Shown piece after piece: positions 4,340-7,020 of a stretch of 7,020 bases of DNA. The notes under the pieces were generated by a model, which saw nothing but the letters and a program-made list of their open reading frames with translations, was not told the DNA's origin and searched no databases. The DNA comes from an uncultured Lachnospiraceae bacterium (GTDB taxonomy: Bacteria; Bacillota; Clostridia; Lachnospirales; Lachnospiraceae). A program made the translations under genes and the position numbers. Positions within the stretch are counted from its first letter, which is position 1, and each line of letters opens with the position of its first letter. The stretch is taken from the NCBI GenBank assembly GCA_948468325.1, contig CAOKHR010000129.1, positions 1 to 7,020 of the forward strand, read 5' to 3'.

Positions 4340-7020
4340 ATGCAGTTTAGAAGAGGAATGCGGGATAAATTAGAAAAATATTTTGACGTGCAGAAAGATT
4401 TGGAAGTGGTGTTAGAAATTTCAGGGACTGCGGAATATGATTTTTGTTGTTTTGGAGTAGATGAGAGGAATCAGCTTTCAGATGATCGGTACATGATATT
4501 TTACAATCAGCTTCAAGCTCCAAATGGGGAAATTGTATTGGAGCAGAAAAGTAAAAAAGGGATATTTAAAGTAAACCTTGAGAGACTTCCGTCTGAAATC
4601 CAAAAGCTTGCATTTACAGTAAGCATTGACGGTCCGGGAATTATGTCAGAGATTTCCAGCCATAAAGTTATATTATCACAGGGGAGTACAGAACCTGTTA
4701 CATTAGAATTAACGGGAGAAGATTTTTTGCGGGAGAAGTCGGTTATTTCTGTTGAAATATACAGAAAAAACGGCTGGCGGGCTGCAGCTGTAGCGAATGG
4801 ATTTAATGGGGGATTGCCGGCATTATTAGAACAGTTTGGCGGAGTAGAGGAATCTGCATCTGGTGTTTTGGGCGATATAGATGATTCCAAAACTGCGGAA
4901 CCTGCTGCAGAGCAGAAAGAAGTTTCTGAGATAAAAGAACGCGGTCAGAATGATGCCGTAAAAGTGTTTCTTCGGTATGATTCACAGATGGTGCAGTCAG
5001 AGATTTTTATTGACGGAGAAATAATAGAGCCGCAAAATCCGTTATATAGATTCAGAGAACAAAACATTTTCAAATGGGCAGACCAGCTGCTTCCGGTTTT
5101 AAAAGAAGTATGCAATGACAACAGTTTTTGGATTGATTTTGATGGATTGCAGCAGGATTACGAAGATTTTTCCGGAATCATAAATAAGTATTGTAAAGAG
5201 CATCCGGAGTTTGAAGTATACTGGAATTTTGCAGGGAAAGCAGCCGGGCAATCGGAAGTTTTAAACAGGAAAGAAGGAAGAGAAGAGGCTTTGGTACAGG
5301 TAACCTTTCGTTACAATCCTTATACAGTGCAATCGGAGATTTGTATCAATGGGAAAAAAGTGGAGCCGCAGAATTCTTTGGGAAGTTTTCTGGATAAAAG
5401 AATGCAGGAATGGGCAGACCAGCTGCTTCCGGTTTTAAAAGAAGTATGCAATGATAATAATTTTCAGATTGATTTTTACGGGCTGCGGATGGATTATGAT
5501 GATCTTGCTGAAATCATAAAAGACTATTGTACGGAACATCCGGAGTTTGAAGTGCATCTGAATTTTACGGAAGCAAAAGGTTCCGAAGACAGATTGGAAG
5601 AACTGAAAAAGTTGTTTTATGAAATGCAAAAAGATTGTCCGTTTGAAGATTTAAAAACGGAACAGATCAGAGAAAATTTTGAACTGGCAATCGGTTCGGA
5701 ATTTGAAGTCAGTGTCATTGCAACGATGAGTTCCGGAAAGTCTACGTTGATTAATTCTTTGCTTGGGACGGAATTGATGCCTTCCAAAAATGAAGCATGT
5801 ACGGCAACCATTGCGAGGATCAAAGATAATAATACGGGACATGATTTTCGTGCCGTTTATCGGGATAAGGAAAATCATATTTTAGGAGAATATGAACATT
5901 TGTCTTTAACTGATATGGAAGAAATGAATGCTAATCCGGATACTGCCTATATTGATATTGAAGGAAATATTCCCAATATTGATTCTTCCGGGATAAAGCT
6001 TGTACTGGTTGACACACCGGGGCCGAATAATTCACGGACAGAGGACCATAAAAACCATACTTATAAAGTCATTAAAGAAAAAACAAAGCCGATGGTTTTA
6101 TACGTACTCAATGCGACACAGCTTCAGACGAATGACGACCATGAATTGCTGGGAGTCGTTTCAAATGCAATGAAAGTCGGAGGAAAGCAGTCAAAAGACA
6201 GATTTTTATTTGCAGTCAATAAAATTGACTTGTTTGATCCGGATAAAGAGTCAGTGGAAGGCGCGCTGAACCATGTCCGGGAGTATTTGAAAAAATTTGA
6301 TATTGTAAATCCAAATATTTTTCCGACATCTGCGGAGACGGCAAAAGTCATCCGAATGAAACAAAATGGGGAACACCTGACAAAAGGCCAGATGAAAGTT
6401 TTGTCAAACTGTAATTTTTTTATCGAAGAGGAACAGCTGCATCTGTCCGAACAGGCCGGATTGAGCCAAAACAATATGCGTCTGGTGAAAAAGGCCATCG
6501 AGGAAGCAAGGCAGAATGATGATATATATCAGGAGGTGCTGATACATACAGGAATACCTGCCGTAGAGATTGCCATTAACGAGTATTTGAAAAAATATGC
6601 ATATACGGCCAAAATTAAATCTGCCGTCGATACATTTAAGAAAAAAATCGAAGAAAAGAATATGCAAAAAAATATGCTTGAGGCTATTAATGCAAATGAA
6701 AAATCCAGAAAAGAAATTAATTCACAGTTGAACAGCGTCAGGCAAATGCTGGAAGAAGGGGATGAAGCAAAAAAATTCAGAGATAAAATAGAAGCTCTGG
6801 ATATGATGAAGGACGCAAAAAACAAAATACGAAAAATCAGGGCGAAAATTACAAAAGAGCTGAATCCTTCTGACAATAAAGGAGCTATGACGACATTAGA
6901 AGTCCAGCAGTTGATGATGAAAATGAATCATTCCGTAGAACATTTGCAAAGTGATGTGAAAACGGAACTGGACAATATTATTCAGGATGTGATTGTGGAT
7001 AATGCAAATACGATTATGAA
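4340..7020 (+). CDS. TerD-domain / tandem-repeat / dynamin-like GTPase fusion protein, 3'-partial
   Basis: A single uninterrupted frame of 893 codons that runs off the right edge. Residues 1-170 form a TerD-family (tellurium/stress-resistance, Ca2+-binding type) domain: DDRYMIFYNQ (48-57), SIDGPGIMSEIS (about 90-101), and the signature NGFNGGLPALLEQFGG (153-168). A Glu/Asp/Ala-rich linker (about 169-205) leads to two copies of an unrecognised domain (207-297 and 319-409). A dynamin-like GTPase follows: G1 ATMSSGKST (461-469), G2 region CTATIARI (T488/T490), G3 DTPGPNNS (558-565), G4 NKID (627-630), G5-like TSAE (663-666). Next come HTGIPAVEIAINEYLKKYA (736-754) and a Lys/Glu-rich helical stalk (about 755-850). 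No signal peptide or transmembrane helix is visible, so it is cytoplasmic, probably membrane-associated. The first glycine of the P-loop is Ala461. Function is inferred only: GTP-driven membrane remodelling or protection tied to a TerD stress module. Confidence 0.9.
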   Translation, partial: MQFRRGMRDKLEKYFDVQKDLEVVLEISGTAEYDFCCFGVDERNQLSDDRYMIFYNQLQAPNGEIVLEQKSKKGIFKVNLERLPSEIQKLAFTVSIDGPGIMSEISSHKVILSQGSTEPVTLELTGEDFLREKSVISVEIYRKNGWRAAAVANGFNGGLPALLEQFGGVEESASGVLGDIDDSKTAEPAAEQKEVSEIKERGQNDAVKVFLRYDSQMVQSEIFIDGEIIEPQNPLYRFREQNIFKWADQLLPVLKEVCNDNSFWIDFDGLQQDYEDFSGIINKYCKEHPEFEVYWNFAGKAAGQSEVLNRKEGREEALVQVTFRYNPYTVQSEICINGKKVEPQNSLGSFLDKRMQEWADQLLPVLKEVCNDNNFQIDFYGLRMDYDDLAEIIKDYCTEHPEFEVHLNFTEAKGSEDRLEELKKLFYEMQKDCPFEDLKTEQIRENFELAIGSEFEVSVIATMSSGKSTLINSLLGTELMPSKNEACTATIARIKDNNTGHDFRAVYRDKENHILGEYEHLSLTDMEEMNANPDTAYIDIEGNIPNIDSSGIKLVLVDTPGPNNSRTEDHKNHTYKVIKEKTKPMVLYVLNATQLQTNDDHELLGVVSNAMKVGGKQSKDRFLFAVNKIDLFDPDKESVEGALNHVREYLKKFDIVNPNIFPTSAETAKVIRMKQNGEHLTKGQMKVLSNCNFFIEEEQLHLSEQAGLSQNNMRLVKKAIEEARQNDDIYQEVLIHTGIPAVEIAINEYLKKYAYTAKIKSAVDTFKKKIEEKNMQKNMLEAINANEKSRKEINSQLNSVRQMLEEGDEAKKFRDKIEALDMMKDAKNKIRKIRAKITKELNPSDNKGAMTTLEVQQLMMKMNHSVEHLQSDVKTELDNIIQDVIVDNANTIM
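4958..5230 (+). repeat. Tandem domain repeat, copy 1 (in the TerD-dynamin protein)
   Basis: Encodes residues 207-297. It aligns without gaps to copy 2 at an offset of exactly 336 nt (112 codons). By hand count 55 of 91 residues are identical. The best-conserved blocks are VQSEI, WADQLLPVLKEVCNDN, IDF-GL--DY, and EHPEFEV. Positions 5073-5118 match 5409-5454 base for base (46 nt). My secondary-structure guess is beta-beta-alpha-beta-alpha-beta, an independent alpha/beta domain. I cannot assign it to a known family. Confidence 0.9.
5294..5566 (+). repeat. Tandem domain repeat, copy 2 (in the TerD-dynamin protein)
   Basis: Encodes residues 319-409, directly before the helix that leads into the GTPase. 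The two copies are joined by a charged linker of about 21 residues (298-318). Differences cluster at surface-type positions in the first hairpin and just before the first helix. The WADQLLPVLKEVCNDN core is unchanged even at DNA level, which points to recent duplication, gene conversion or strong constraint. Confidence 0.9.

Noticed and set aside
4958..5566. Tandem repeat as an assembly artefact
   Set aside because: The two copies differ at about 40% of residues and are joined by unique linker sequence, so they are real, diverged units.
4513..6876. Several minus-strand open frames opposite the TerD-dynamin gene (4513-4890, 5617-5823, 6124-6498, 6529-6876)
   Set aside because: The plus strand carries one continuous 893-codon frame with recognisable TerD and GTPase motifs. 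The antisense frames are low-complexity mirrors of Lys/Glu-rich coding sequence.
4340..7020. Recent horizontal transfer of the TerD-dynamin gene from base composition
   Set aside because: Sampled 60-nt lines in this gene gave about 30-37% GC by hand count, lower than a kinase line (about 53%). An rsgA line (37%) and an rpe line (40%) are close, so the contrast is too weak to support a claim.

Overview
The window reads as a low-to-mid GC Firmicute chromosome, most likely a Clostridia/Lachnospiraceae-type gut anaerobe. That guess rests on protein style and on the gene order Ser/Thr kinase (prkC) - rsgA - rpe - thiN, which matches the prpC-prkC-cpgA-rpe-yloS order of Bacillus subtilis. All genes lie on the + strand. 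I saw no RNA gene, CRISPR array or insertion sequence.

Region 1 (1-4237) is a tight housekeeping operon. A PASTA-domain Ser/Thr kinase, cut off at its N-terminus by the window edge, is followed after 10 nt by the ribosome-maturation GTPase RsgA. Two nt later comes ribulose-phosphate 3-epimerase, whose ATG follows a GGAGG that overlaps the end of rsgA. An ATGA overlap then leads into thiamine diphosphokinase. Together these genes link cell-wall or growth sensing, 30S assembly, the pentose phosphate pathway and supply of thiamine diphosphate, the transketolase cofactor. In B. subtilis PrkC phosphorylates CpgA (RsgA), and CpgA also detoxifies 4-phosphoerythronate, a by-product related to the pentose phosphate pathway, so the clustering makes functional sense.

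Region 2 (4238-4339) is a 102-nt gap with no convincing terminator. It holds a perfect 19-nt palindrome, a weak promoter candidate overlapping it, and a strong Shine-Dalgarno sequence.

Region 3 (4340 to the window end) is one very long open frame of 893 codons, still open at the 3' edge. It is the most interesting object here. It encodes an N-terminal TerD-family domain, a short acidic linker, two tandem ~91-residue copies of a domain I do not recognise (offset exactly 112 codons, about 60% identical, sharing a 46-nt exact DNA match), and then a dynamin-like large GTPase with G1, G3, G4 and a G5-like motif, followed by a long helical/coiled-coil stalk. The architecture suggests a TerD-type stress or Ca2+-responsive module built into a membrane-acting dynamin. 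Its function is not known from sequence alone.
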